Below are positions 15,018 to 23,293 of a stretch of DNA of 33,608 nucleotides, one piece after another. The stretch is from contig DASPRQ010000004.1 of assembly GCA_035624355.1 (NCBI GenBank), positions 1 to 33,608 of the forward strand, written 5' to 3'. Origin of the DNA: Usitatibacter sp035624355 (GTDB taxonomy: Bacteria; Pseudomonadota; Gammaproteobacteria; Burkholderiales; Usitatibacteraceae). Numbering within the stretch: position 1 is the first letter of the stretch; each line of letters starts with the position of its first letter. The notes under the pieces were generated by a model. That model had not been told where the DNA came from and did no database searches. It was given only the letters and a program-made list of their open reading frames with translations. Both the position numbers and the translations under genes were made by a program.

Positions 15018-16241
15018 TCAGGAAACGACGGATTCGTGCAGGATGCGCCACTCGCCGCCTTCGCGGATCCAGTACTGGCGCTTGAGCCGGCGATTGGACA
15101 TGTTGCTCGAGCGGTAGTCCTGCTCGAAGGTGGCCATCACCATGCCGGGCACGCCGGGATAGGCGAAGAGGCTCAGGTCCTCGATGCCGACCTTCACCCA
15201 CTTCTTGCCCGCGTTCACCTGGCGCTTGCGGGCCTTCCAGGCGGCGAGGTCGTGGGTGTCGGAACGGAAGCGGGCGGAGTAGTGCGAGAAGTAGCGGTCG
15301 TCGTCGAGGCTTTCCCAGTCCTTGCGCCAGCGCGTGAAGGCCGCGACGAACTGGTCCCTCTCGGCCTGCCAGCGCTTCGGGTCGCGCCACGTGATCGACT
15401 GCCCGATGACGACCGGCGTGCGCGTCACGTCGACGTACTTCGAGAGCCGCGCGAGGTCGTCGTTCGCGAGCACCACGCAGCCGTCGGTGGCCCAGGGCGG
15501 ACGGCTGTAGGTCGCCGAGGGCGTCCCGTGCAGCCAGATGCCGTGGCCCTGGCGGCCGTGCATGCGGTCCCAGTCGTTGGGGTAGCTGATCGGGAAGGCG
15601 CGCGGCCCGTAGAAGTCGGGCAGCTTCATCTTGTCCGCGACGATCGTGTACACGCCGATCGGCGTCTTCTGGTCGCCCTCGCGCTCCTTGTCGACGCCGT
15701 CCTTGCCGAGGCTGATGTAGAAGTCGGTGACGTAGCGCGGCCGGCCCGCCTCGTTCGCGTAGACGTAGAGCCGCGAGCGCGAGGTGTCGACGACGAGCGC
15801 GTAGGGCTGGTTCGGCGCGAGCTGCACCACCGCGGAGGGCAGGTCGTCCACGGGAGGCGCGTCGAGGTAGCGCTGCAGGCGGGCGCGCGCCTCCTCCTGC
15901 AGCGGGGCGAGGGTCGCCGCCGGCGCGAAGTTGCCCGCGAAGGCGACGGGATGGCCCGCCTGCGCCATGAGGATGTCGCCCTTCACCAGCTGGGCGAGGC
16001 GGAAGTTGGGACGGTCGGCGATCGCCCGGTTGATCTCGGCGAGCGCCCGCTTGAGGCCCGCCTCGCGCATCTCCACGATGGCGCGAACGAGCGCGCCCTC
16101 CGCGTCGTTCGCGAAGGCGGGGCCCGAGCCCGCGGGGGCGAGGCTCCCGTCGGCGAGCGCGGTGGCGCCCGCGGCGAAGGCGACGAGCACGATGCGCCCC
16201 GCGTTGCGGGAGGCGGAGCGCAGGAGGCCTTGGCGCCTCAC
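15018..16241 (-). CDS. L,D-transpeptidase (YkuD) with a C-terminal NTF2-like domain
   Basis: A 407-residue exported enzyme. From the GTG at 16241 the first 45 residues form a signal or anchor segment. Residues 46-130 are helical and Ala-rich. The YkuD domain spans about 145-282 with KTPIGVYTI, WLHGT (His238) and TDGCVVL (Cys255 nucleophile). Residues 295-407 form an NTF2-like domain (WRKDWESLDDDRYFSHYS) ending in WRILHESVV. This looks like the Cds6-type arrangement of L,D-transpeptidases. Expected role: peptidoglycan 3-3 cross-linking or attachment of a protein or lipid to peptide stems. The start overlaps the stop of the upstream TPR gene (GTGA), whose product ends in a similar NTF2-like domain. 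An open frame continues upstream but lies in that gene. Confidence 0.88.
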   Translation of the reverse strand: MRRQGLLRSASRNAGRIVLVAFAAGATALADGSLAPAGSGPAFANDAEGALVRAIVEMREAGLKRALAEINRAIADRPNFRLAQLVKGDILMAQAGHPVAFAGNFAPAATLAPLQEEARARLQRYLDAPPVDDLPSAVVQLAPNQPYALVVDTSRSRLYVYANEAGRPRYVTDFYISLGKDGVDKEREGDQKTPIGVYTIVADKMKLPDFYGPRAFPISYPNDWDRMHGRQGHGIWLHGTPSATYSRPPWATDGCVVLANDDLARLSKYVDVTRTPVVIGQSITWRDPKRWQAERDQFVAAFTRWRKDWESLDDDRYFSHYSARFRSDTHDLAAWKARKRQVNAGKKWVKVGIEDLSLFAYPGVPGMVMATFEQDYRSSNMSNRRLKRQYWIREGGEWRILHESVVS

Positions 16242-17338
16242 CCGCCGAGCCGCTCCTGCTTGATGAGCCAGTGGTCCCCGGAACGCTCGAGGCGCAGCGT
16301 CTTCGTGTTGGTGCTCTTGAGGGCGTCGGAGCGGTAGGTCTGGTGGATCTTCACCGTCGCCTGGTCGCCGCTCACCTGCACCGCGAGGACCTTCGCCTCG
16401 ACCTCGATGGACTTCGGGTGCTCGATGCGCTCGGCGCGCAGCTTCTCCCAGGCTTCGCGCGACTGTCCGCCCGGCACCTCGAAATCGGAAGCGTAGTACG
16501 CGAGGTAGCCTTTCACGTCCTTGGCGCTCCACGCGCGCGCCCAGCCCTGCACGGCCGCCTCGACCTGCGCCTTCGCGTCGCCGGCCGCGGACGGGGAAGC
16601 GGCCTCCGGCTCCTTCTTCGGCGGCGGCGCGGGGTGCGCCTCGGCGGGCTTCGTGGTCTCGACCTTCGCCGCCTCGGCTTGCGCGGACTGCGTCTTCGCG
16701 GGCTGCGGCTTCGCCGCGGCGGGCTTCGCGGGCGCGGGCTTCGCGGCCTCGGACGGGGCCGCCGGCGCCTGCTCGTTCACCGTCTGCGCGCGCAAGGCGA
16801 TCTTCTGCGCGCTGAAGAGGTCCTTCACCATCGCGAGCTTCACCTTCACGCTGGCGTTGTTCTTGTCGAGCTGCAGCGCGCGGTCGTAGGCGCGGCTCGC
16901 GAGCTCGGCGTAGACGTCGCCCAGGTTCTCGTGCGCCGTCGCGTAGGTCGGGTGCGTGTGGATGGCGAGCTCGAGCGCGGACTTCGCCTTCTCGTAGTCG
17001 CCCTGCGAGGCGTAGAGCACCGCGAGGTTGTTGTACGGCTCCGGAAGCTCCGGGTAGTCCTCGGTGAGGCCGGTGAAGACCTGGATCGCCTCCTGCGTGC
17101 GCTTCTGCTCCGTGAGCACGAGGCCCTTCAGGAAGCGTCCCTGCGGATCCTTGGGCTCGGCCTTGAGGAACGCGTCGACCTTGTCGAGCGCCGGCTGGAG
17201 CTTGCCCTCGTTGTAGAGCTTCTGCGCCTCCTTGAGGTCGTCGGCGGGCGCGGCGAAGGCGCTGCCCGCAGCGATCGCGAGCCAGGCCACGGCGATTGCG
17301 GCCGCGAGCCGGCCGATCACGGAGTTGCAGTGCAGCAT
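16238..17338 (-). CDS. Exported TPR protein with a C-terminal NTF2-like domain
   Basis: A 366-residue protein. Signal peptide at residues 1-29 (GRLAAAIAVAWLAIAAGSAFA). About three to four TPR helix pairs span residues 30-160 (AQKLYNEGKLQPALDKV, AIQVFTGLTEDYPELPEPYNNLA, YEKAKSALELAIHTHPTYATAHENLGD). A low-complexity Pro/Ala/Lys linker covers about 185-255. A SnoaL/NTF2-like domain (WARAWSAKDVKGYLAYYASDFEVP to HWLIKQERL) ends the protein. Probably a periplasmic scaffold for the transpeptidase encoded next to it. No catalytic motif is seen and I know no gene name. The ATG at 17338 has no Shine-Dalgarno; the leader is AT-rich. Confidence 0.82.
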   Translation of the reverse strand: MLHCNSVIGRLAAAIAVAWLAIAAGSAFAAPADDLKEAQKLYNEGKLQPALDKVDAFLKAEPKDPQGRFLKGLVLTEQKRTQEAIQVFTGLTEDYPELPEPYNNLAVLYASQGDYEKAKSALELAIHTHPTYATAHENLGDVYAELASRAYDRALQLDKNNASVKVKLAMVKDLFSAQKIALRAQTVNEQAPAAPSEAAKPAPAKPAAAKPQPAKTQSAQAEAAKVETTKPAEAHPAPPPKKEPEAASPSAAGDAKAQVEAAVQGWARAWSAKDVKGYLAYYASDFEVPGGQSREAWEKLRAERIEHPKSIEVEAKVLAVQVSGDQATVKIHQTYRSDALKSTNTKTLRLERSGDHWLIKQERLGG

Positions 17339-17343
17339 CGTGC

Positions 17344-17349
17344 TATAAT
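17344..17349 (+). promoter_or_regulatory. Extended -10 promoter for cysS
   Basis: TATAAT preceded by TGC (17341-17343) is a consensus extended -10, the strongest sigma-70-like hexamer noted in the window. No good -35 lies at 17 bp, as expected for extended -10 promoters. It sits in a 35-bp AT-rich island and would give cysS a leader of about 80 nt. Confidence 0.55.
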
Positions 17350-17373
17350 TTATTGAATTTAATAAGAAACGGA

Positions 17374-17402
17374 ATTCTACTCGGCTTCGCGCAGGTCCAC
17401 AA
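17374..17402 (-). promoter_or_regulatory. Sigma-70 promoter for the TPR / L,D-transpeptidase group
   Basis: Read on the minus strand: TTGTGG (17402-17397), a 17-bp spacer, then TAGAAT (17379-17374). Start predicted near 17367, about 29 nt ahead of the ATG at 17338. It overlaps the leader of divergent cysS, so the two transcripts would overlap by about 10 nt at their 5' ends. Confidence 0.5.
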
Positions 17403-17437
17403 CGTCGGGGGGCCGCGTGGGCACCCCGCCCGACCTC

Positions 17438-18811
17438 ATGTCCGCGCTGCGCCTCTACAACACCTTAACCCGAAAGAAGGAGACTTTCGCGCCGCGCGTG
17501 GCGGGGAAGGTGGGCATGTACGTGTGCGGTCCCACCGTCTACGACTTCATCCACGTGGGCAACGCGCGCTCGTTCGCGGCCTTCGACATGGTCGCGCGGT
17601 GGCTGCGCGCCACGGGATACGAGGTCACGTACGTGCGCAACATCACCGACGTCGACGACAAGATCATCGACCGCGCGCGCGAGCGGGGCGAGCCGATCGA
17701 GGCGCTCACCGAGCGCATGGTCGCCGCCTTCGAGGAGGATTGCGCGCGCCTCGGCCTAGTGCCCCCCGACCGCGAGCCGCGCGCCACGCGCTACATCGGG
17801 CCGATGCTCGAGATGATCGCCGCGCTCGAGGCGAAGGGACTCGCCTACCGCGCGGACAACGGCGACGTGTACTACTCGGTGCGCGGCTTCCCCGCCTACG
17901 GGAAGCTCTCGCGGCGCAACCTCGACGAGCTGCGCGCCGGCGAGCGCGTGGCGGTGGAGGCGGCCAAGCGCGATCCCCTCGACTTCGCGCTGTGGAAGGC
18001 GGCGAAGCCCGACGAGCCCCGGTGGGAGTCGCGCTTCGGCCCCGGACGGCCCGGCTGGCACATCGAGTGCTCGGCGATGTCGTGCAGGGAGCTCGGCGTG
18101 CCCTTCGACATCCACGGCGGCGGCTGGGACCTGCAGTTCCCCCACCACGAGAACGAGATCGCGCAGAGCGAGGGGGCGCTCGGGCGGCCGTTCGTCGCCT
18201 GCTGGATGCACAACGCCTTCCTCAACGTCGACCAGGAGAAGATGTCGAAGTCGCTCGGCAACTTCTTCACGCTGCGCGAGGTGCTCGACGAGCTCGACCC
18301 CGTGCAGGGCGGCGAGCAGCTGCGCTACTTCTTCCTGCGCAGCCACTACCGCAGCGAGGTGAACTACGCGCGCGAGACGGTCGAGGACGCGGGCAAGTCG
18401 CTCCGCGGGCTCTACACGGCGCTGCGCGAGGTGCCGCCCGCTCCCCACGAGCTCGACTGGAACGAGCCGTGGGCGACCCGCTTCCGCGCGGCGATGGACG
18501 ACGACTTCGACACGCCGGTCGCCTTCTCCGTGCTGCACGAGCTGCGCGCCGAGGTGAACCGCTCGCGCTCGCCGCAGCTCGCGGGGCTGCTGAAGGCCTT
18601 GGGCGGCACGCTGGGGCTGCTGCAGCAGGACCCGGCCGTGTTCCTCCAGGGCGGCATCCGGCTCGACGTGCAGGCGCTCATCGACGAGCGCCGGGAAGCG
18701 AAGAAGGCGCGCGATTTCGCGCGGGCCGACGAGATCCGCCGCCGCCTCGAGGCTTCCGGCATCGTCCTCGAGGACAAGCCGGACGGCACGACCGAGTGGC
18801 GCAAGAAGTAG
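17438..18811 (+). CDS. cysS: Cysteinyl-tRNA synthetase
   Basis: CysS charges tRNA-Cys. The class I signature appears as FIHVGNARS (HIGH equivalent, residues 39-42). The zinc-site Cys30 is in YVCGPTVYD, and WHIECSAMS and GGGWDLQFPHHENEIAQSE hold the other zinc ligands. EKMSKSLGN is the KMSKS loop. The C-terminal anticodon-binding part ends with RRRLEASGIVLEDKPDGTTEWR. From the ATG at 17438 the length is 457 residues, close to E. coli (461), and the N-terminus (LRLYNTLTRKKE) aligns with the family. A GTG at 17417 with a G-run ahead of it is an alternative start adding seven residues. It converges on the ABC binding-protein gene with 6 bp between the stops. Confidence 0.97.
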   Translation: MSALRLYNTLTRKKETFAPRVAGKVGMYVCGPTVYDFIHVGNARSFAAFDMVARWLRATGYEVTYVRNITDVDDKIIDRARERGEPIEALTERMVAAFEEDCARLGLVPPDREPRATRYIGPMLEMIAALEAKGLAYRADNGDVYYSVRGFPAYGKLSRRNLDELRAGERVAVEAAKRDPLDFALWKAAKPDEPRWESRFGPGRPGWHIECSAMSCRELGVPFDIHGGGWDLQFPHHENEIAQSEGALGRPFVACWMHNAFLNVDQEKMSKSLGNFFTLREVLDELDPVQGGEQLRYFFLRSHYRSEVNYARETVEDAGKSLRGLYTALREVPPAPHELDWNEPWATRFRAAMDDDFDTPVAFSVLHELRAEVNRSRSPQLAGLLKALGGTLGLLQQDPAVFLQGGIRLDVQALIDERREAKKARDFARADEIRRRLEASGIVLEDKPDGTTEWRKK

Positions 18812-18817
18812 CCCGCG

Positions 18818-19936
18818 CTAGCGGACGAACGTCTGGTCCTTCGAGATGATCGTGAGGTCGACGAACTTCGACCCGCTGTGGTTGTCGGGGCTGTAGCTCA
18901 CCTTGAAGCCGCCCACGTCGTAGTCGCGCAGCGACTCCATCGCCCGCAGGAAGGATTCGCGGTCGAGGCGCTTGCCCGCGCGCCGCAGCCCTTCGACCAT
19001 CACCTTCGCGGCGATGTAGCCCTCGAGCGTGCCGAACCCGGGCTCGAGCTTGGCGGGCGCGAGGAGCTTGCGGTACTCGCGCACGACCGGGACGCTGATG
19101 TCCCACGGGAAGGGCATCACCTGCGAGATCTCGACGCCGCGCCCGTCGGGCCCGAGCTCGGCGGCGAGCGCCTTGCTGCCCACGAACGAGACGTTCCAGA
19201 AGGTCGGGTTCTGGCCCTCCTTCTTCATCTCGCGGATGAACGCGGCGCACGACTTGTAGGCCGAGATCATGATCACGGCCTGGGGGTTCGCCTTCTCGAT
19301 CTCCGCCACCGCCTTGGCGACGTCCACGGTATTGCGCTCGACCGTGCCCCGCGCCGAGAGCTTCATGTTGCGCTTCTTGAGCGCGCGCTCCACGCCCGCG
19401 AGCCCCGCCTGGCCGTACGCGTCGTTCTGGTAGAAGATCGCGATGTTGTCGATGCTCACCGCGGTGAGGTGCTGCACGATCGCCTCGGTCTCGTCGAAGT
19501 AGCTCGCGCGCACGTTGAAGATGAAGGGATTGACCGGGTGGCGCAGCGCCTCCGCGCCCGTGAAGGGCCCGACGAACGGGACCTTCGCCTCGGTGAAGAT
19601 GGGCAGGGCCGCCACGCTCGTCGGAGTCCCCACGTAGCCGAAGAGCGCGAAGACGCGGTCCTCGTTGATGAACGCTTTGGTGTTGGCGACGGCGCGCGGG
19701 GGCTCGTAGCCGTCGTCACGGGTCTTGAGGACGATCCTGCGGCCGTAGACGCCGCCGTTCGCGTTCACCAGGTCGAAGTAGAGCATCGCCCCGTCGCGCA
19801 TGTCCTTGCCCAGGTCCGCCGCCGGGCCCGTGAGCGCGGCCGACTGGCCCAGCAGGATCTCGGTGTTGGTGACGCCCTGCGCGAGGGCGGACGTGGCGAG
19901 CGCGAGCGCCCCCGCCGTGACCAGTGCGCGAATCAT
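18818..19936 (-). CDS. ABC transporter substrate-binding protein, branched-chain amino acid type
   Basis: A 372-residue periplasmic binding protein of the LivK/type I fold. Signal peptide MIRALVTAGALALATSALAQ. The mature start VTNTEILLGQSAALTGPAADLGKDMRDGA is typical of the family (Peripla_BP_6). Later blocks such as GYVGTPTSVAALPIFTEAKVPFVGPFTGAE and FYQNDAYGQAGLAGVERAL are also typical. No permease or ATPase genes are adjacent, so this is an orphan component; similar orphans are frequent in Betaproteobacteria, and the ligand cannot be inferred. A strong GGAGGAG lies 5 nt before the ATG at 19936, which fixes the start although the frame is open upstream. Confidence 0.9.
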   Translation of the reverse strand: MIRALVTAGALALATSALAQGVTNTEILLGQSAALTGPAADLGKDMRDGAMLYFDLVNANGGVYGRRIVLKTRDDGYEPPRAVANTKAFINEDRVFALFGYVGTPTSVAALPIFTEAKVPFVGPFTGAEALRHPVNPFIFNVRASYFDETEAIVQHLTAVSIDNIAIFYQNDAYGQAGLAGVERALKKRNMKLSARGTVERNTVDVAKAVAEIEKANPQAVIMISAYKSCAAFIREMKKEGQNPTFWNVSFVGSKALAAELGPDGRGVEISQVMPFPWDISVPVVREYRKLLAPAKLEPGFGTLEGYIAAKVMVEGLRRAGKRLDRESFLRAMESLRDYDVGGFKVSYSPDNHSGSKFVDLTIISKDQTFVR

Positions 19937-19982
19937 GGAGCTCCTCCCTGGGGCCTTGGGGACCGGCCCTGCCGGAATGATA
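19937..19982 (-). promoter_or_regulatory. Leader of the ABC binding-protein gene
   Basis: On the minus strand a TATCAT hexamer (19982-19977) could be a -10 box, but no good -35 is visible. A GGGCC/GGCCC inverted repeat (19951-19955 with 19965-19969) lies between it and the strong ribosome-binding site. Both are tentative. Confidence 0.2.
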
Positions 19983-19985
19983 CCG

Positions 19986-19998
19986 CCCCGCATCGGGG
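19986..19998 (-). terminator. Short GC hairpin downstream of dnaJ
   Basis: CCCCG and CGGGG arms (5 bp, 3-nt loop) lie 27 nt after the dnaJ stop. No proper T-run follows, so termination would be weak or Rho-assisted. The rest of the 88-bp gap has no gene. Confidence 0.3.
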
Positions 19999-20024
19999 TT
20001 GCGACAGGCGGACGGTTACAGCTG

Positions 20025-21161
20025 TCACCCGGCGAAGAACTCCCGCACCTTGTCCATGAAGCTCTTGGCACGCGGATTGTGGCGGTCGCCGTCCTTGCGG
20101 TTGATCTCCTCGAGCTCGCGCAGCAGCTCCTTCTGGCGCTCGGTGAGCCGCACGGGCGTCTCCACGACGACCTCGCACAGCAGGTCGCCCGGATAGGACG
20201 AGCGCACCCCCTTGATTCCCTTGCCGCGCAGCCGGAAGACCTGCCCGCTCTGCGTCTCGGGGGGCACCTTCACCTTGGCGGAGCCGTCGAGCGTGGGGAT
20301 CTCGATCTCGCCGCCGAGGGCCGCGTGCGTGAAGCTGATCGGCATCTGGCAGTGAAGGTCGTCGCCGTCGCGCTCGAAGACGCCGTGGGCGCGCACGTGC
20401 ATCACGACGTACAGGTCGCCCGCGGGGCCGCCGTTCACGCCGGCCTCGCCCTCGCCCGTCAGGCGGATGCGATCGCCCTCGTCGACGCCGGCGGGAATCT
20501 TCACCGAGAGCGTCTTGTGCCGCTTCACGCGCCCCGCTCCGCGGCAGGTCCCGCAGGGGTCGGAAATCGTCCGCCCGGTGCCGTGGCAGGCGGGGCAGGT
20601 CTGCTGGATCGAGAAGAAGCCCTGGGAAAGCCGCACCGTGCCGGACCCGTGGCAGGTCTCGCAGGTCTTGGGCTGGGTCCCGGGCTTCGCGCCGGAGCCG
20701 TGGCAGGTCTCGCAGGTCTCGAGCGCCGGGATGCGGATCCGGGTCTCCGTGCCGCGCGCCGCCTGCTCGAGGGAGATCTCGAGGTTGTAGCGCAGGTCGG
20801 CTCCGCGATAGACCGAGGAGCGCCCGCGCCCCTGGCCGCCGCCGAAGATGTCGCTGAAGATGTCGCCGAAGGCCTCCGCGAAGCCGCCGAAGCCGGCCGC
20901 GTCCCCGGGGCCCATGCCGCCCATCTGGGGATTCACGCCGGCGTGGCCGTACGCGTCGTACGCGCGGCGCTTCTCGGCATCCGAGAGGACCTCGTAGGCC
21001 TCCTTGGTCTCCTTGAACCGCTCCTCGGCCTCCTTGCTTTCGGGGTTGCGGTCCGGGTGGTGCTTCATGGCGAGCTTGCGGTACGCCTTCTTGATCGCGT
21101 CCTCGCTGGCGTCGCGGTTCACCCCGAGCACTTCGTAATAGTCGCGCTTCTTCGTCGCCAT
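20025..21161 (-). CDS. dnaJ: Chaperone DnaJ (Hsp40)
   Basis: The co-chaperone stimulates DnaK ATP hydrolysis and delivers unfolded protein. The J domain (residues 1-70) has the HPD motif in MKHHPDRNPESKEAEERF. A Gly/Phe-rich segment follows. The zinc region carries four CxxCxGxG repeats (CETCHGSG, CETCHGSG, CPACHGTG, CGTCRGAG). The C-terminal substrate-binding domains include PAGVDEGDRIRLTGEGEAG. 378 residues, normal. The start is ATG 21161 (MATKKRDYYEVLG); a TTG one codon upstream is less likely. It lies 134 bp after dnaK, with a perfect 10-bp hairpin in between. Confidence 0.97.
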   Translation of the reverse strand: MATKKRDYYEVLGVNRDASEDAIKKAYRKLAMKHHPDRNPESKEAEERFKETKEAYEVLSDAEKRRAYDAYGHAGVNPQMGGMGPGDAAGFGGFAEAFGDIFSDIFGGGQGRGRSSVYRGADLRYNLEISLEQAARGTETRIRIPALETCETCHGSGAKPGTQPKTCETCHGSGTVRLSQGFFSIQQTCPACHGTGRTISDPCGTCRGAGRVKRHKTLSVKIPAGVDEGDRIRLTGEGEAGVNGGPAGDLYVVMHVRAHGVFERDGDDLHCQMPISFTHAALGGEIEIPTLDGSAKVKVPPETQSGQVFRLRGKGIKGVRSSYPGDLLCEVVVETPVRLTERQKELLRELEEINRKDGDRHNPRAKSFMDKVREFFAG

Positions 21162-21189
21162 CAAGGTTCCCTGCCGCTAACGTGAAAAC

Positions 21190-21213
21190 GGGCCTGGTCT
21201 CGCGACCAGGCCC
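21190..21213 (-). terminator. Hairpin between dnaK and dnaJ, possible attenuator
   Basis: GGGCCTGGTC (21190-21199) and GACCAGGCCC (21204-21213) form a perfect 10-bp inverted repeat with a TCGC loop on the plus strand. In the minus-strand dnaK-dnaJ transcript it is followed by GTTTTCACG, a short U-tract. It could cause partial termination or protect the dnaK 3' end, lowering dnaJ relative to dnaK. The rest of the 134-bp gap shows nothing else. Confidence 0.55.
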
Positions 21214-21295
21214 CGCGTCGTGTCTTCCTGCCCGGGGAGTTGAGCGGCGACGCAGTCGTCCGCTCCAACGATCGCCCCGGTGCGAACAATGGTCC

Positions 21296-23224
21296 CTACG
21301 CCGACTTCTTGTCTTTCACTTCCTCGTACTCGGCATCCACGACGTTGCCTTCCTCGGCCGCCTTGGCGCCCTCGGGCTGCGGCGCGGCGCCCGCGTTCTT
21401 CGCCTGCGCCTCGGCGTAGACCTTCTCGCCGAGCTTCTGCGCGGCGGCGGCGAGCGCCTGGGTCTTCGCCTCGATCGCCGCCTTGTCTTCGCCCTTGGCC
21501 GCGGCCTCGAGGTCCTTGATCGCCGACTCGATCCGCTCCTTCTCGCCCGCCTCGAGCTTGTCGCCGTACTCGCCGAGCGACTTGCGGATCGAGTGCGCGA
21601 GGGCCTCGGCCTGGTTGCGCGCGGTCACCAGCTCGAGCTGCCTGCGGTCCTCGTCGGCGTGGGACTCCGCGTCCTTCACCATGCGCTGGATCTCGGCCTC
21701 GGTGAGCCCGGAGCTCGCCTTGATCGTGATCTTGTTCTCCTTGCCCGTGGCCTTGTCCTTCGCCGAGACGTGCAGGATGCCGTTCGCGTCGATGTCGAAG
21801 GTCACCTCGATCTGCGGCATCCCGCGCGGGGCGGGCGGGATGCCCTCGAGGTTGAACTGGCCGAGGCTCTTGTTGCCGCTCGCCACGTCGCGCTCGCCCT
21901 GCAGCACGTGGATCGTCACGGCCGACTGGTTGTCGTCGGCGGTCGAGAACACCTGCTGCGCCTTGGTCGGGATCGTGGTGTTCTTCTTGATGAGCTTGGT
22001 CATCACCCCGCCCAGCGTTTCGATGCCGAGCGAGAGCGGCGTCACGTCGAGGAGCAGCACGTCCTTCACCTCGCCCTGCAGCACGCCGCCCTGGATCGCG
22101 GCGCCGACCGCCACCGCCTCGTCCGGGTTCACGTCCTTGCGCGGCTCCTTGCCGAAGAACTCCTTCACCTTGTCCTGGACCTTCGGCATGCGCGTCATGC
22201 CGCCCACCAGGATCACGTCGCCGATCTCGGAGACCTTCACGCCCGCGTCCTTGATCGCGATGCGGCACGGCTCGATGGTCTTCTCGATGAGGTCGTCCAC
22301 GAGCGATTCGAACTTCGCGCGCGTGAGCTTCATCGCGAGGTGCTTCGGGCCCGAGGCGTCCGCCGTCACGTAGGGCAGGTTGATCTCGGTCTGCTGCGAG
22401 GACGAAAGCTCGATCTTCGCCTTCTCGGCCGCCTCCTTGAGCCGCTGGAGCGCGAGGACGTCCTTCGAGAGGTCCACGCCCTGGTCCTTCTTGAACTCGG
22501 AGACGATGTAGTCGATCACGCGCTGGTCGAAGTCCTCGCCGCCCAGGAACGTGTCGCCGTTGGTGGAGAGCACCTCGAACTGGTGCTCGCCCTCGACCGC
22601 CGCGATCTCGATGATCGAGATGTCGAACGTGCCGCCGCCCAGGTCGTAGACCGCGATCTTGCGGTCGCCTTCCCTCTTGTCGAGGCCGAAGGCGAGCGCG
22701 GCCGCGGTGGGCTCGTTGATGATGCGCTTCACCTCGAGGCCGGCGATGCGGCCCGCGTCCTTGGTCGCCTGGCGCTGCGAGTCGTTGAAGTACGCCGGGA
22801 CGGTGATCACCGCCTCGGTGACGGGCTCGCCGAGGTAGTCCTCGGCGGTCTTCTTCATCTTGCGCAGCACCTCCGCAGACACCTGCTGCGGCGCGATCTT
22901 GCGGCCGCGCACCTCGACCCACGCATCGCCGTTGTCGGCGCGCACGATCCGGTAGGGCATGAGCCCGATGTCCTTCTGGACTTCCTTGTCCTCGAACTTG
23001 CGCCCGATCAGGCGCTTCACGGCGAAGATCGTGTTTCTCGCGTTGGTGACGGCCTGGCGCTTCGCGGGCGCGCCCACGAGGATCTCGTCGCTCTCGGTGT
23101 AGGCGACGATCGAGGGCGTGGTGCGGGCGCCCTCGCTGTTCTCGATGACCTTGGGCTTGCCGCCTTCCATGATCGCCACGCACGAGTTCGTGGTGCCGAG
23201 GTCGATGCCGATGATCTTTGCCAT
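21296..23224 (-). CDS. dnaK: Chaperone DnaK (Hsp70)
   Basis: The ATP-driven chaperone works with DnaJ and GrpE. The N-terminus IIGIDLGTTNSCVAIMEG, the ATPase signatures VYDLGGGTFDISII and VILVGGMTRMPKVQ, and the interdomain linker DVLLLDVTPLSLGIETLGG are all intact. The substrate-binding domain and helical lid follow and end in the acidic VVDAEYEEVKDKK tail. 642 residues, close to the 638 of E. coli. Start ATG 23224 with a GGAAGAG site ahead. It lies 82 bp after grpE; that gap contains a second sigma-32-like sequence and a 12-bp GC palindrome (23293-23304). Confidence 0.98.
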   Translation of the reverse strand: MAKIIGIDLGTTNSCVAIMEGGKPKVIENSEGARTTPSIVAYTESDEILVGAPAKRQAVTNARNTIFAVKRLIGRKFEDKEVQKDIGLMPYRIVRADNGDAWVEVRGRKIAPQQVSAEVLRKMKKTAEDYLGEPVTEAVITVPAYFNDSQRQATKDAGRIAGLEVKRIINEPTAAALAFGLDKREGDRKIAVYDLGGGTFDISIIEIAAVEGEHQFEVLSTNGDTFLGGEDFDQRVIDYIVSEFKKDQGVDLSKDVLALQRLKEAAEKAKIELSSSQQTEINLPYVTADASGPKHLAMKLTRAKFESLVDDLIEKTIEPCRIAIKDAGVKVSEIGDVILVGGMTRMPKVQDKVKEFFGKEPRKDVNPDEAVAVGAAIQGGVLQGEVKDVLLLDVTPLSLGIETLGGVMTKLIKKNTTIPTKAQQVFSTADDNQSAVTIHVLQGERDVASGNKSLGQFNLEGIPPAPRGMPQIEVTFDIDANGILHVSAKDKATGKENKITIKASSGLTEAEIQRMVKDAESHADEDRRQLELVTARNQAEALAHSIRKSLGEYGDKLEAGEKERIESAIKDLEAAAKGEDKAAIEAKTQALAAAAQKLGEKVYAEAQAKNAGAAPQPEGAKAAEEGNVVDAEYEEVKDKKSA

Positions 23225-23265
23225 GTCCGTCTCTTCCTTGGTGGTCGTTCTGGTTCCCGGGTGTC

Positions 23266-23293
23266 AGGTGAGGCTTTTCGCGGCCCTTTCAAC
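23266..23293 (-). promoter_or_regulatory. Weak second sigma-32-like promoter upstream of dnaK
   Basis: Minus strand: GTTGAAA (23293-23287), 13-bp spacer, CCTCACCT (23273-23266). The -35 differs from CTTGAAA by one base; the -10 matches CCCCATNT at most positions. The 13-bp spacing equals that of the good promoter upstream of grpE. Tentative. Confidence 0.25.

Noticed and set aside
15018..16532. Longer start for the L,D-transpeptidase
   Set aside because: The extra 97 codons lie inside the upstream TPR gene and are Arg-rich without a signal peptide; GTG 16241 restores an export signal.
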